A stretch of DNA of 64,000 bases from Amblyornis subalaris (taxonomy: Eukaryota; Chordata; Aves; Passeriformes; Ptilonorhynchidae). Made by a program: the position numbers and the translations under genes. This document shows positions 34,651 to 48,792 of this stretch, piece by piece. The notes under the pieces were generated by a model. The model ran no database searches. It worked only from the letters and a program-made list of their open reading frames with translations, and was not told where the DNA came from. The stretch's first letter is position 1. Each line of letters opens with the position of its first letter. The stretch covers positions 7,137,899-7,201,898 of the forward strand of contig JACAXG010000025.1 of the NCBI GenBank assembly GCA_018881555.1. Reading direction: 5' to 3'.

Positions 34651-37600
34651 GCAAGGCAGGCGCTGTCATGAACTGATAAGAGGCTCCTCATCTTGCTCCC
34701 TCCTGTGTCCTGCTTCCATAGGGGAGGGCCGGTGTGGACTGGCTGTACACCAAACCTCACTTACAGGCCAGCATACAAAGATATTTATGAGAAGAATCAT
34801 CCATGTACAGATTTGGCATGTACTTCATGTCACCTCCAAAAAAACCCTTAAAGCTGAGGTAAATGTCTATCTCTGTGCTCAGGTGGATTGAGTTTTCCTG
34901 CATTCCGAAAGTTTCTTCCCCATTTTTTATTATTTTGCCTCAGGCAAAAGGATCTGTTTTAGGGCCAGTGTAATAACTATCATAACTTTGTCAGGCTGAC
35001 ACATCAGTATGGTGCCAATCATGGTTATGGAGACCCTGGGACCACTTCATCACAGCAGCTTCACTCCAAGGCTCCTTTTAATCTTTCCTAATAAAATTTA
35101 AATGACAGTAGCTGTTCCAGTCATGAACCAAGAAAAACCTCTCATATTATTTCCTCCTTATTTTTTTTCCTAGTGTTGGGTTCTCTGTTTTATAGTGACT
35201 AATTTATATGAGAGCTAACATCTTCCAGAGCTGGCTATGTGAGCCTGAAACAAGTGGCACTTCTTTTTCGTGACTCTCTTCTCGCTAGATAGGGTGTTTC
35301 CAGAGACATGTGGAAAATTGTATAGTTGGGCCTTTGCCATCCTCATCAGCATCCAGGCTGAGGTTCCTGAGGCTTATGGGTGGTTTTGACCAAGAGTTGT
35401 TATTGAGCTTGGATAGGTATTTGCTGCAGGTTTTTCCAATCAGCCATAGGAGATCTGCCCCACTGGTGATGCTGAGGTCCCTGTCAGTCCNACATTAAAT
35501 GAGGAGAGCCAACAGCTCCTCACCTAATTCCGCTTTTCGTGTCTCCCCAGATGGTGGAAGGAGAAGTTAAAAAAAAACTGCACAACCTTTTCTCTTTAAG
35601 CGTGAGGGATATTAAATGGTCTGTCCTGCTGGGAAACGGGCCTTGCACTTAGAAGGAGAGGTAAAGTGGTTTGTAGGAGATTCCTGGATCCTGCAGGCTG
35701 CACAGTCCACAGACTTGGACCAGCCCCTGAGAAAAAAATTTTTGGCACAGAAAGTCAANCCACAGAAGATGGTCTCAGCCTTCCTAAAGTGTGAGGGGTC
35801 AGGGAGCTGTTTGGAAATCCTGTGGCTTGAACCTCTGTTTGAGCTATTTCTAGCACTGAACACAGTGGGATTGGAGCAATAATTTGGATTATGCCCATGT
35901 CTTTTGCTTATTTTTCATTTAACCTGCTGATGGCCTCTGTCTTGTATTGCTTTTCAGCTCTACTGAGAGTAACTGCTCATGACTGCATTAGTGGGAATGG
36001 ATGTTTATGACTGATCCCTTGGTGGTTGCAAAACCCATCATGCTTCATCAAAACATAACACTCAGTGTGTTTCAAGTAAGTATTTTTTTCTGGTCTGTTC
36101 CTCAGTCTGTTTCCAGCAGAAAGCTGGAGAATGACCAGAATCACTGAGGCTCTGACAGTCTTGGTGGGAAAGAGAAAGGATGCTGGTGTGTGTGGAGGTG
36201 TCAGTCTGGTGGGGTGGATGCTGCTCCAGTCCAAACAGCCCATGGGTGATGAGCTCATGTGTTGGGGTTGTGTGCTATGGNAAGGTAAGTGCAGGATTGC
36301 TGGGCCAGATTCCAAACATTGCTACATTCCCTTCATGTCATTCGTAGGTCATGAAGCTGGAGGAAAGGCAGGAGGCTGCACTGGTAATGTGAATTCCAAG
36401 TGCTGTGGCAAAGACGTGGGAAATGGGGACTGATGTCCTTTCTCATCCCTGTTAACTTCTCATCCAGTGAATTTTCACTGGCCTAGTATGGGGAAGACCT
36501 GCTCCAGGTCCCACACTAGCACAGACCTCCCCTTTGTCATCAAGACTTTTTCTTCGTTTCTTTTAGCAATTGGCCAAGTCTCACATGTAAAGAAAAAGGA
36601 AGTGAACTGTAATCAAGGCATCTTCCATCTCCTTTCAGAGTGCACGTCAGGGAAGGTGATACCTGGGACCTTATTAATACTGCAGTGGTGAACTGTCACT
36701 GGCTCTGTGGCACAAGCAGGCCTTGATTTACATGAGCATAATAGAGATCAGACTGGGATCCTCAGACTTGAGTGTCAAAGGCCTGCAGAGCTGGATTAAA
36801 TTTTCCTCCCTGGTGATGAAAATGAAGTCCTGAGGGAAATGAGTAGTTTGGTCTCATCTGAATTCTTTCTGAANTAGTGTTGCCTTCAGAAACTAACTGG
36901 CAGTCAGTGCCTCTCTTCTTGGCGGTCTCAGCGGGAAAACCAAGGAATTAGTGATCTTGGAACAACATTTTTGGCATCTCTCAGTCATCCATGTTATCTC
37001 ATTTACCTACATGAGGGATTGTTACCAGGAACATCTGTGGTGGCTGGGTGGAGAATGAGACAGCATTTAGGAGACACACTGTGCCTCCCAACCTCTGCCG
37101 CTTTCTGGAGTCAATCCCAAACAGACCATTTTTGAAGGAGATGACATCTTTTGCTTACATTTCCTATCTTTCCCCAATATCCAGTGTCCTTCCATCAGCC
37201 TCCATCTTTCTGCTGTTTGACCCATAGCCACTGATATCACTGTCCTCTTGTGCTGATTACCTTGCCAGCAAGCCTTGGTGGAGACCTGGCCTTTTAGCAA
37301 CACTGTGTGTTCTGGGAGACTTGACCTTCAAAGACTTCTGACCAAACTGTACCTGTCTCAGGAGCTTGGATGTTACAGGGCATCATCAGCTCTTTGTCTC
37401 CTAAGTTACTTGCAGTTGACTCATTCAGAGAATGCTGCCTAGACTGGCATTTGCTTTGCTGACTCTTTTCAATACTTGGTACTTCTCAAGTTTTAGAAGT
37501 TGTGGGTGAAAGTGAACTAAGCTCATGTCTGTAAGGGATCTTAATGTGAAGTTAGGTATTCCTGATCCTTTGGCCTATGATAATTGGTCTTGTTTTGGCA

Positions 37601-40600
37601 ATAAAATGGGAGTTCTGGGTGCTGCTGCTGCAGGAGATGAGTGCGAAGACCATGTATGTGGGTGCCTGGTTGCTGGACAGGCCTTGGCTGCTTGTTTCAC
37701 TGTGTGTCAGTGGTTCTCACTTATTTCTTATTACAGTAGTGTTCTTGGGTCCCATTTATCACCACTTCCCTTCTGTAAGAATTTGTTTTAAGTTACAGCA
37801 GAAACTAAGAAGTTATGGGAAAGTTGGTGTAGTTTGTATTTTTCCTCTTTCAGATATGTATATGGTATATGTACTTGCCCCTTTCTAAATTGCAAATTCC
37901 CCCAAGAGTTTTCTCCCCAGGGACCACCTTCTTACCACTGAGGCAGAACCAAAGTTGCACATGGCATATGGATTTCTGGCAACAGTTTGAGTAGTTCAGG
38001 GGCTATTTTCAGGCTGGATGAGGACCTTGCTTCTCATTTCCAAGGGACCAAATCCCTTTGAGCTCAGTCTAACCCGTGTAAAGATTTTACAAGATGCCTA
38101 GGATTTGCTACAGACTAAAGTCATCCAGAGACACTTTCTTGAGTCCATTGCTTTTGATGGATCTCTAAAGAACATCATAAATGATCAGTTTTGGAGCTTA
38201 ACAGACCCTTCAGGGATAACTGAAGTTCAGAGAGATACGATAACTGACAACACCTTTTAAACCCCTTTTTTTCCTCTTATATTTTAAATCCTGTACACCT
38301 GTGCCTTTTTTTTACCATGTGCAGTTTCTAGCAGAGAGCACCCAGAGTTCTGTTTATGGGGGACTTGGGTATGAGTTATTACCTGTGAAGCTGGCAGTCA
38401 GGTAGTGGGTTATAATACTAATTAAGGCAAATGTCACAGCAAGAGCATGCTGACGTTGCTGGAATTAATGGCCCAGAGCATTACTACTTAGCACACCTTT
38501 TGAAGTTAATGGAATCGTATTAATTGGGATCTTGGAGGGACTGAGGGACACAGAGTACATCACTCCTGAGCAACACCTTTGTTATTACATTAGAGCTGGA
38601 ATAGCATCCAAGTTCCTCCTGCCTTTTAGGCCCCTTTTGCNCAACCATTTTACAAATGGGTGGCTTTGATAAGGCCCAGGGGAAGGTTGTTTGGTTCTAG
38701 GGTAAAAGGTGAAAAAGTCTGTTCTGCTTTGCTTGCAGAGAATCATTCTGCCTCTAGAAACCGGTGCTGATGACTGCCGTAGTACCTCTGGCACAATCCT
38801 GAAGGGACAAGGAGATGTGTTGAAAAACACTGTGTACTCTTGTCCCTGGGTCTGGTTCTGCAAATTCATCTCCCCTCCACAGTGCTTGTTCCAGTGAGCC
38901 CAACCCGGGGTATTGGTGCAAGGCACAGTGTCAGAGCATTAAAACAAAAGTGTCTGTCAGCAATTCTGGGTTGTTTTGGATATTAGGCAGCTGTGGTAGC
39001 ACTGAACTGGCGCAGTGCATGGTTAGACCTAATGCCAACAAAACTCTGGTTTTGAAATAGCAAACAGCAAATCATGGAGGGCATTTGCTTGCTTTGAAAA
39101 AAAATGAGGAAGCTGATACTTACAGAAAACCAAAACTCAGGACTTTTAATACAGTGCTTTGAGCAGCTGAGAAAAATGCCCTAGTTTTCTGCTGAGGATT
39201 TTGATTCTAAAGCAGAATGTTCTCATTTTCATCCAAGTTTTCCACATGGGGGAAATAATTTTCAAGCATGTCTCATATGAAGTAATTAACCATAGATGAG
39301 AAAGGGATGGTATCAGAAGAACAGGAACACATACTANCTTTAGATAATAGTATTAAATGCATTGTGCACTGGAATGGAAGTTTTTATGATACTGTAGATT
39401 TGCTGTGCCATTTTATCCTTGTTGAGTTTAGATTTTAAAGAAATTACTTAGCTATGATAAAACATTTTTTCTGTATTAACAGGAGGACAACTATTAGTTG
39501 TCCTTTGCAACGTTACCGGGATGTAGGTTCACAATTACCATTGACTAAATTTGTAGGCTTTCACGTTATCTTCTGGGTTAGTGTAGGGGAAACATTCATA
39601 TTTGCTAGAAACGGTGGTGATTGGATTTCAACTCAATCACCCACTGCATGAAAGTTGAAACAACAGCGTGGTTGAGCAGCGCTGCCCAGGTGGGAAGATC
39701 CCTCTCAGCTCCAACCTCAGAGGCTTGACTGCAGTATCTATCCAGAGCTCATCCCATATGGTGCTGCTCAGCTGAACAGGAGCTGGAGCATGTGAGCCCT
39801 AAATCGTGCTGCAGACTTCCTGCATCATGTTTGACACACCTCAGCCTCACTGCTGGCTCTGCTGTGCAGCCACCTGCAGCTGGCTGCAAGGCCCGGGCAG
39901 GGCTTGCCAGCAAAAGCCCTTCTGCTCGGAGCAGTTTCTCTCAGAGCTCGTTACCCTGACCTGAGGCTGCAGAACAGCTTTGCTCCCCGGCAAGCGCTCC
40001 TGGCTGTTTAAATCTGTTGCAGTTCTCTTTGAATTGAAAGATTCCTCTGTTCCTCGGCGGAGGGTGTTGTAAAACAGTGACATTTGTTAAATGGAGAACA
40101 CGTAGGGCAAGGACTCCATCAGCTCCGAGGAGACAGTGAGTAATGATCTCTTAATGTCTGAGAGCTTTAAAGCTGCTATAATATTCCTCAAAGTCAGGGT
40201 AGCGTGGTGGGGCCCCGCACAGCTCTCCCGTGTTCAGGGGCAGGTCGCCGCTGAGCACGCAGCCAGACACTCTTCTTCAGCATCATCTCTGCAGAGGGAA
40301 GCATTAGTTGCTGTGCAATGTGCATCTCAGCCCAGACAGATTTATTATTTGCTTGCCAGTGTTCCTGTAGCACCCATCACTCAGCTGCTTACCTGTGCCT
40401 GCCAGACACTGCTTTGCACTTGGAGCTGTGTCTGCTCTGCTCTCTTCCCGACAAAAATCAATGCACTAAGCCTCAGTGCGTTTGGGAAGGAGGTAGAAGT
40501 TGCACAGCTGTCACCACAAGAGGATGAATGGAGGGGAAGGTCATGTCTGTGGTCAGATGGAAACCTGTGGCACAGCTGGATGTGGATCTTGCTGTTTTGC

Positions 40601-41200
40601 ATCCCTCAGACTTGTGATGCCGATGATCTCTGTCCAAGGGCTTTGTTTTAGCCCTTGGGCAAGGTCCTGGCTCTGGAGACCTCAGAAGAAAAGGCAGGAC
40701 AATAACTTCATTTAGACTGACTGTCTCTTCCTGTCTTCTGCTGATCTCTTGAGCTGTCCTGAGCACATGCAGAACCTGTGAAGGCTCTCTCTCAGCCACC
40801 ATGACTTCTGCCATGCACAGCACAGGGCTGAACTGATCCTCGTCTGTCACATGAAGATGCACATTTATGCCATTTGAAACTTGGCCAAAAAACAACTAAG
40901 TGGTAATGAACTGTGCTTTTTTGGCTTCAGAGTCTCTGGGACAGAGAGATGGAAGCAGAGGGATGATTTATATCCTCAACCTTGTTATTTACAAGCAGTC
41001 ATGTTCTCCATCTTCCTGTAGACAAATGGAAAGAGCTGTAAATTTGCAATATACAGTCCCTTCAGCTAATGCTTATGGGAAATATAATTTAAAAAGTTCA
41101 TTTGTCCTGGCAAACTGAGCCTGAACAGCACTGCTGTGGAAATAGGTACAAAACCTAAAAATAGTTGGATGCACTCCACACCATCCTGACTATAAGGAAT
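34651..41200. other. Gene-free stretch, no exon recognised
   Basis: The longest frame is 171 codons (40136-40651, plus) with overlapping frames on the other strand and no similarity that I recognise. A 9-bp hairpin (CCAAGGGCT 40634-40642 / AGCCCTTGG 40650-40658) is present. AT-rich segments at 38400-38540 contain TAATTAA and GTTAATGG motifs. Confidence 0.55.
40634..40658. repeat. 9-bp perfect hairpin
   Basis: CCAAGGGCT, 7-nt loop TTGTTTT, AGCCCTTGG. No function is known. Confidence 0.8.
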
Positions 41201-44200
41201 TTACTGTCCATATAGTTACAACAGAAGAAGCATGAGGGAAATTAGGTCTCCTTAGTGGCCAATCACCTTATTAATCACTGCCACTGGTGACTAGTTAAGT
41301 ACTAATTAAGGGCTAACTGTGGGTCAGAAGAAGTGAACCAGCTACCAAATAGGCATGACAGCACTGGGCATTTATTCCCTAACTGATCACATAAACATGA
41401 AAGTGTACCCCCTGCTTTTAGTAAGCATGGGATACTCACATTTTAGAATTGATCTGGAAAACAATTATGCCTCAGTTCTAAGGAAAAACCTTGTTTGTGT
41501 GTCTGTGGGAATACAACCATTATGTGAGATAAGGTACAAAGTGTGTGTGTGTGTGGTAAAGAGCAGGGGCGGTGAATTTTGTTTGCAAATAGTCTGGTAT
41601 TTTAGCATCATCATTCTCCCGTGCCTGTGCTTACCACCCACATCAGGAGTTTAAGGAAGAGGTGAAATATAGCTATTTTGTGTACTTTGTCTGTTTTCCT
41701 CGCAAATCTGCTTTCCATCTGAAATGNGGATTTTTGAGGGCTAATGTGGAAGCCAATAGAACTAGTTAAATGGAGTGGATTTCCTTTTAATTCTAGTAAT
41801 TGTACTGGCTTGACTGGAGTTTTTACTGATTTACAAGAAGGAATTGCCATTTGTGCCGTGGACTTCTTATGAGAAGGAAGAAGCCAAGCCTCTGTAATAC
41901 TTTATGTCTCAGTTTCTCCTCTCCCACCTTCTCAGTCCTTATCCTTGCTGTGAGTGGAAAGAACCAAGTGCAGTGAATCCCCAGTGTCTGCTCTGGCTTG
42001 TGGGCAGAGCTAATGACAGGTCCTCATAGTCCCAGCTAAAGACTATGGCATGAGCCTTCTGGCTGTCCTGCTATAAGGCTGCCACTTGTATTTGAAGCAC
42101 ATAATTTTTTTCTGCTTGATTATTATAATGAAATATGCCATTTCTCTGGAGCTACATCAAAGTAATATTACAAGAAGATAGCCAAATTCCTCTGTGCTCT
42201 GCATCTGCCATTCTTTTGGTGTGTACATGCATCAACCATACCCTGAAGCTCTGCAGGGCCTGATGAAATGGGGCCCTCATGGGGTAGCTGCAGAAGACTC
42301 ACAGTCCTGGGGATATCAGGGTTCTGCTTGCCTCCTGGTCCCCCTGATATCTCAGTGCTGTGCTAATGCAGTAGCAATATTCCAGTACTAATCAAAATAC
42401 ATCTTCCATTGTGTTCCTTTGCTAGCACTGCTAGCTTCCTTAGGTCTGATGTTCTCTGGCTGTTATCTCCATTTCCCACACAGCTGTTAGGTGTATTTTC
42501 TCTTTAATTGGNTGTTTCTTGTATCTGGCAATGGTGAATGCCCTATATTTTCCAGCACCACTTTTGTTGCTATCGGCACATTATTTATTCCTCTCCCTCC
42601 CAGAGATATTGTTCCTGTCATGGCATTGAGTCCTCCCTCTCTACAAAGAGGCAGAAAGAAAAAAATCGCATCATAAATTCCCGCATTTCATCACCTGCTG
42701 ACTCCAGTTCACCCCTAACATTTTTACTGGAGTAATCGTCTTGTTTACTCTCTGTCTGGTACAGACTTGTCCACAGTGCATTATGCTTGCTGGGAACCTC
42801 TCTGTAAGTCTGATACTCAATATCTCTTTCTGGTTCCTTAATAATCCTCCTAACTCACTTTGCCTCGTTTTTATAGGTCTTCTAGTCCCCTTGCAGGTAG
42901 TTCATATCTTTAATACAATTCTCTTTATTGCTTGTACTCCTCTTTACCTTCTGGCCTAAACACATTGGCCTCTAATGCCTCGAGTTTTGCTCCTAGTCTA
43001 GACTCCTGTGATTAGCACTGAGCTCACAGTGGGCGAAACAGTAATTTTACAGAGCTGCCCATGAACCTGCATATGTGTGAGAGTATCCAGGGGCAGAGCC
43101 TGGGTTTCTCTGCCCCCCAAACTCTCTGCTCTTGATGCTCCAAAGGCCCTGCTGTTCCTTTCCTTTTCTGTGGTCTATTGTTATTTCAAGTACTACCTTT
43201 GACTCTTACTAGGCCTGCTTGGCATTTACCACAGTGGAGCTTGGCCTGCACATCCCTCCTGCTTGCAGATAAGAAAGATGCCCCTCTGGTAGTACTAGGA
43301 GGGCTGTTATCTCTCATTTTTAGGCTTATTTCTGCAGAAAGTCCAATGCAAGGTCAGTGGAAGCAGAGGGGTGCATTTGACTGGGTGCTCTAAGGCTTGT
43401 GGAAATTAACAGTGGTGTCTCTACATGGACACTTTTCAAAACTTAAATGTCTAAGTTAGAAAAAAAATCTGAGGGTGTTCTAGTATTTGCACTGAAGCTG
43501 GGAATAACTCAGGAAATTAATGACTGATGGAAATGGATACTAGAGTGTTCCATAGATCAGGGTCTCTCAAAGCAAGTGTGAATCCTCGTGTTAGTTTGTT
43601 CTGCTTCATGGGTCCCTTTTCTGTTTGATGTCATTGATTATGTGTGCTGTTCTTCAGATGGACTTGGGACTACTAACAGAAAGGGAACATATCTACAGGC
43701 AACATGTTAACAATGTGAAGATAAAAATCCTTTGTCCTTCACATTGCCAAGATAAAATGAAGTGCTCTCCATGTCCCTGACCTGTCACCCAAGTTCCCAT
43801 CTTGTTTTTTTTTGTCTGTGGCAGTAATGACGGTAAGTAACCCAGCGGGATGACTTTCCATTGAAGACCCAAGAAGGGCCTGGTAGCTGAAATGCTGTGA
43901 GGTTATTCAGAGAAGCAAAGATCCTGAGGAACAACTACATATTTTTCTTAATGGCAAAAAAGCTGTGCCAGTATGACTTCATCTTCCTGGTGTGCAAAAG
44001 CTACAGATGTGCTTTTAAGGCCCTACAAGAGTTGGCCTCTGCATAGCATGTCTTGTGCATAGTATTGCTCTGCTTTGTTGCTGGTACTTTGAAACACAAA
44101 AGCTTGCATTAAAGTGGAGGAGACCACAACCAAATAATGCATAAAGGCATTATAGTGGAGTATTTATGATTCTGGTATAACAACAAGAGGCAACAAGGAC

Positions 44201-45600
44201 TTCGACTTTGGAGAGGAGAACGGTGCTGAGAACTCCTATATTCTTTTGTTTTCAGAACCCAAGTGTGCCGTGCAAACCCACTTGCACTTTTCCCTGGATA
44301 CCATTACAAGTATTAATAGATGTGGGTAAGAACACAAGTGTGTCAAATAAAGTATTAGAGACACTGTTTCATGAGAAGTTACAAGCAAAATTAGTTTCAG
44401 TTGTCTGGAAAGTAAATGATACCCCAAGGCTTTAGGAACACCTTTTTAATGGTTAGAATATGAAATGCATGCTCCTGTCTCAGAAATGGGGGGTATGTGT
44501 GTGATTTTCTATTCTGGATTATTAATATGTATATTTACTTTGTCTTACTGGAAGAGACAAAAACAGAAATGAGGAGTGTTCTGCCTGTGTTTGTGCAAGA
44601 CTTTGGCACACAGCCTCCTGAATCTTCTGGGGCGTGGGTCCTCTCCCCTCCCTGCAGGTAATCTAATGATAGGCTGAGAAGAATTCCTCCCTTCCCCAGG
44701 AAAGAGTTGGAGATGAGCAGATAAATTGCCTGCCAGAAGAATTGGTCTCTCCAGTGACTAGAAGAACCATCTCAATGAGTAGGTTAGACTACAGGTGTCA
44801 CTTTTGTTTAGCTGAAGGTACATTAGAGGTGTCCCACACCTGTGGTCACACTTGCAGAGATATTTAGTGGGAGTTACCTGACTGCCTCTGTGCTCAAAGA
44901 CTGGGAATTCTTGTATTTTGTAGACAACAGCTGAGTACTGGAGGAAAAAAAAGTCCTTTCCAATTTGAGCATTTTGGGAACTAAATGATAAGAAAATCCC
45001 ATCATTCTGACTTCCTTGTTAGCTTCCATCTTCTGATATCAAGCATATTCTGACATAAATCGAGAGAACTGCTGGCTGTGGAGTTAATGTGGCACTATGC
45101 CTTGGAGCAGGGCACACCATCATTCCTGTGCTGTCTCTGTTTTGAGGATTCATAGGAATGTTGGACCTGAGGTGCAGTCGGAGTGAAAGCAAGACAGGCA
45201 TCACAAGGAGATGATCCTTTTGAAGAGATTATTTTTTTTTCATTCTTGTTTTAAAAATAATCCATATTGTCTTCCATTCCCCATTCCTCAGCAGTTTCAG
45301 AACACTTAATTAAAAGGTCATATCCATCTATGCCTGGTGCCCTAGACTGCTTCTTCTTCCGCTTTCAAGAGAAGCTGAAATTCCCTAGTGAGGATAAATG
45401 GGAAAAGTATTAGGCCAAATTGAGTAGATACAGTTTCTGTGGAACACGTGGAGAAGGAAAGCATATGTAGAAATCACATCTCCTGACAAGACTGCTCAGG
45501 CGAGACATTAGTCACAGGCTGGGAGTCAAATGGCTTCCTGAATAACACCAGGAAACAGCAGCTTTCATCAAATGACGCATCGCAATATGATAGTTTGGGG
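41201..45600. other. Gene-free stretch, no exon recognised
   Basis: A (GT)7 run lies at 41541-41555. The segment 41220-41350 is rich in TAATTAAG/CCAAT-like motifs. No frame over 110 codons and no repeat family were recognised. Confidence 0.55.
41541..41555. repeat. (GT)n microsatellite
   Basis: Seven and a half GT units. Confidence 0.9.
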
Positions 45601-45610
45601 CAAATTGCTT

Positions 45611-45624
45611 AATGCATATGCATT
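45611..45624. promoter_or_regulatory. Perfect POU-dimer palindrome (MORE-type)
   Basis: AATGCATATGCATT is a 14-bp perfect palindrome whose core ATGCATATGCAT equals the known optimal MORE element bound by homodimers of POU factors such as OCT1, OCT4 and BRN2. It lies in AT-rich gene-free DNA. Binding is inferred from the motif only. Confidence 0.5.
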
Positions 45625-45639
45625 TCACCTTAAGTCACT

Positions 45640-48415
45640 GTGAAATAAGGACGACACAGCATTCACTCATCCCAAAAAGTAAATACATAGGGAAGGTAAT
45701 AAGTTTGCTAGATATTCCTGTCATGGAATGATTCATCAGAGTGTACTGTGCACTGAAGCTTATGCACTGCTGCCTGATCTTGACAAACGTACAGTTTTGT
45801 ATGGAGATATTTGGAAGCATCTACCTAATCATCCTGGCTTGGAGAGGTTTCACTGGTGTCCTGTGTGGGAGGTTCCGTCCTGTTCATGAGGAGTGCTCCT
45901 GCCCTCTGAGACATGACAATGAAATGTCTGTACTCAAACACTCTGAATGCCAGATGCACGTTTTCCGTGTGTGCCCTCATGCACATACATGGGGAAAACT
46001 AAAGAGGCTCCATTCTCGAACCCCTTAAGCAGAAGGTTATTAAAATGTGAACTCCATAGTTAAAGTCGAAAAGCCAGTTTCATAACTCATGTAGTAATGT
46101 TCCCTCTATTTAATAAGGCTATTCGTTGATCTGCAGCAGCAAATTATACTTTTTGAGCATTTAAGTAATACTTAGACTTGGCTTCCAGTTTACGAGGCAA
46201 TTTAGTATTTCCCTGGGCTCACTAGTGCTGACTGTACAGAACTTCTGGTGTTGGGCATTTAGTCAGCATAGAAGCTTGAACAAAGTTATTGCTATTTTAT
46301 GCACAATATGGGAACATTTCATTTTTGAAATCTCCTCTTTGCCCAGCTACCACCTGTACCGTTGGAGCACACCCAATTTTAGCAAACAAATCCAAAAGGA
46401 ATGGATTAATCCAAGTGAATTGCATAGGCAGCCAACATCAGGAACACCTGGCCCAAAGAGGACATGGTGCCAGATTTCTAAAGCTGGCCTGACCTGGTCA
46501 CCATNTCTTGTTCAAAAGCAGCAAAGGACNTGGTGTCTCCCCTGAATAATGGGAAGAATTCAAACAGAGGAATCAGGTGCCTTTAAGAAAACTATTTCAA
46601 AAGGATCCATTGAACATTGTTTAGCCCTAAATGATTTGAAGATGATATTTTTATGATCCTAAAACTGTTTTGGTTTTCTGTTTAGGTCAGCTCATGTAAT
46701 GAGAGATATTGTTCCCCAATACAAACTTTCTTTTCTCTGTAGCCTTAGACCATCAGGGTGGTCACAGCTCTAGTCCTCTGCTGAGGTCAGAAGTTCCATG
46801 ACCCCATCCACTTGCCATCATGGTTATTGAAAATCTGCCAGGACACTGGAGATGAGTCCCAGAGACAAAATTATCCTGCTTGCAATAGTTCTTTTCCCAA
46901 ATAGATCCTTCTTCAACNAAAAGCCCACTCTAGCCTGAATTATTTCAGAATATTTCAGAACACGTTTATTCCAGGATANTTCAGAACATTTCTGAGACGT
47001 TTCCTTTAGGTGGCAGCAGGAGTACAAGAATATTCAGCCTTCACGGTCCCCTGGGCTGCCGCAATGGCCTGGCTTTGTGCTGAAGAATGTAAACCCAGTT
47101 TTACAACCCTTTCATAGCCTAACGCACGTGAGAGTTTATTTTCATTATTAGAGCAACTTGCTGATGGGCTGAAATCATGTCACCCNTCTGGGCAGTCCTT
47201 TGGGTCTCTGCATGTAAGTGCTATGACAGTCTGGGCACTTCACAATAACGGAAACGATGTAGACCCTGCCTAGGAGCACGGTCTGTCTGGACTCGGTGCT
47301 TCCTACACATAACATTGTGATGGAGTGTGAAAGGCAGGAGATGGGGAGGAGAATGCTCAAGACTGTGTTGCTTGTTCACCTGTTTTAGAAGTTGAGGCAA
47401 AGCTATCAATAGGCTAAACACACCCGCAGTAGAGCTGCTAAANTTTGCAGAATTCCCTGTTTCTGGGATGCCCCTACTTCCTGCTTACCTGCTGGCAGGC
47501 CAAAAGATATTTTTCTATTCCTCCCCTCATTTTCAGACTCTTCCTTCGTGTCTTGTTTGCTTTGGAAGGAAATTCCCAGCTGATGTCCATCACATTTCCT
47601 GGGAAATGCTTTGAAGTTTATGGTCTGCTTGTGAAACAAGGAAGCATGCAGCATCATTTTGCTTTGAAATGCCTAGGGGTCTCTTGGGATGAGGAATTGN
47701 GAGCTGCAAGTGTTGACTCTTGGAACTCTGTAGAATGCCATTCGGGCACTTCNATCCAGTAACTCTCAGAGGGGGACCTGCCTCAGGCCAGTCTGGCCTT
47801 GGGCTTATGGCAAGCAAGGCAGAGGCTGAGCTATGGCTGTCGTCTCTCCCTCACCTTAAGGGACTGATGTGGTGTCTAGCTGGAGATCCATGGCTGGGGG
47901 CCTCAAGTGATTACTTGTATGCTGCTGTATAAGAACCTGCTCTGGTTTAGACCCTGGTGCCTTCTGGACTTGCTAGCCTCAGACTGCCCGTTTCTTAGTG
48001 CTGCTCCAGAGGAGAAATCATGTTTCTCCTGTATGTTGGGCTCCTGCCTTCTCAAGAGGGCCTTGAAGNGGCCTCGCCTTTTTGAAGAACAAGCAGATAC
48101 ACCTGTTGCAGTGACTTGTGAAAGCTGTTTGTATAGTTCCCAGTGTCCTGATGTTCTCNGTCACATTCAAACCTCCTTCCATACATCTGTCAATGAACAA
48201 CTACTGTTGCCTCACACCCTCCTGGAGCCAGGCCATTTATCTGGCTTTTATAGTGAGTAAATAATATGCTCAGTTATATGTCTGGAAATAGTGTTCTGTA
48301 CAAATTCCTTGGGCAATCAATATACAGAGTCATTTTACGTTAGAAATAGCTTGTTCCAAATGGCCATATATATCTTTATTATACTGTAAATCCTCACACT
48401 GTCACTGGAAGCCAC
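45640..48415. other. Gene-free stretch, rich in ambiguous bases
   Basis: Short frames of up to 117 codons occur, none recognised. Isolated n bases are frequent from 46505 onward. No repeat family was recognised. Confidence 0.5.
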
Positions 48416-48419
48416 ATGA

Positions 48420-48787
48420 TGCCTAAAANAGGAGTACCTGAAACAGAGACTGAGCAAAATAAGTGAATAAAGGTAGGAATTTATTGAANGCCTTCAACTG
48501 GTACACCTTTGGGCAGTACAGAGCCTGGCCGAGGCCGAAGCTTCAGCTAGGCTGGACCCAAGATGGACCCTGATCACGAGTTTTCCCCCACAGATATAAA
48601 TTTGGTACATTTGCATATCAGAAGTNAATTGTCCAATTACCGNTCCAGGTAATGAAGTAATATTCCCCCATTCATCCTCCTCCCAATTCACTTTTGTTTA
48701 TACTTAGGCCTAGGATGGTGACCTTGGTTCCCAGGCTGAGAAGGGATTGTTTTGTCTAACTAGAATGTGAAGAGAGCTTGCTTAGCA
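48420..48787 (-). mobile_element. Candidate solo LTR of an endogenous retrovirus
   Basis: On the minus strand a 368-bp unit begins TGCTAAGCAAGC and ends TTTTAGGCA, so it has the TG...CA ends of an LTR with short inverted termini (TGCTAA / TTAGGCA). The flanks are CATGA (48415-48419) and CATAA (48788-48792), an imperfect 5-bp target duplication. AATAAA on the minus strand (48485-48480) is followed by CTCAGTCTCTGTTTC, as in the R-U5 part of avian LTRs, and a TTTATATC box lies about 105 nt upstream of it. No gag/pol/env-like frame is adjacent, hence a solo LTR. Family assignment was not possible by eye. Confidence 0.5.
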
Positions 48788-48792
48788 CATAA

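Noticed and set aside
40136..40651. 171-codon plus-strand frame
   Set aside because: Overlaps a 140-codon minus-strand frame, has no recognisable domain and no splice or promoter context.
41905..41940. CTCAGTTTCTCC-type sequence resembling the MIR core
   Set aside because: Only about 12 bp match and the neighbouring MIR stations are absent.
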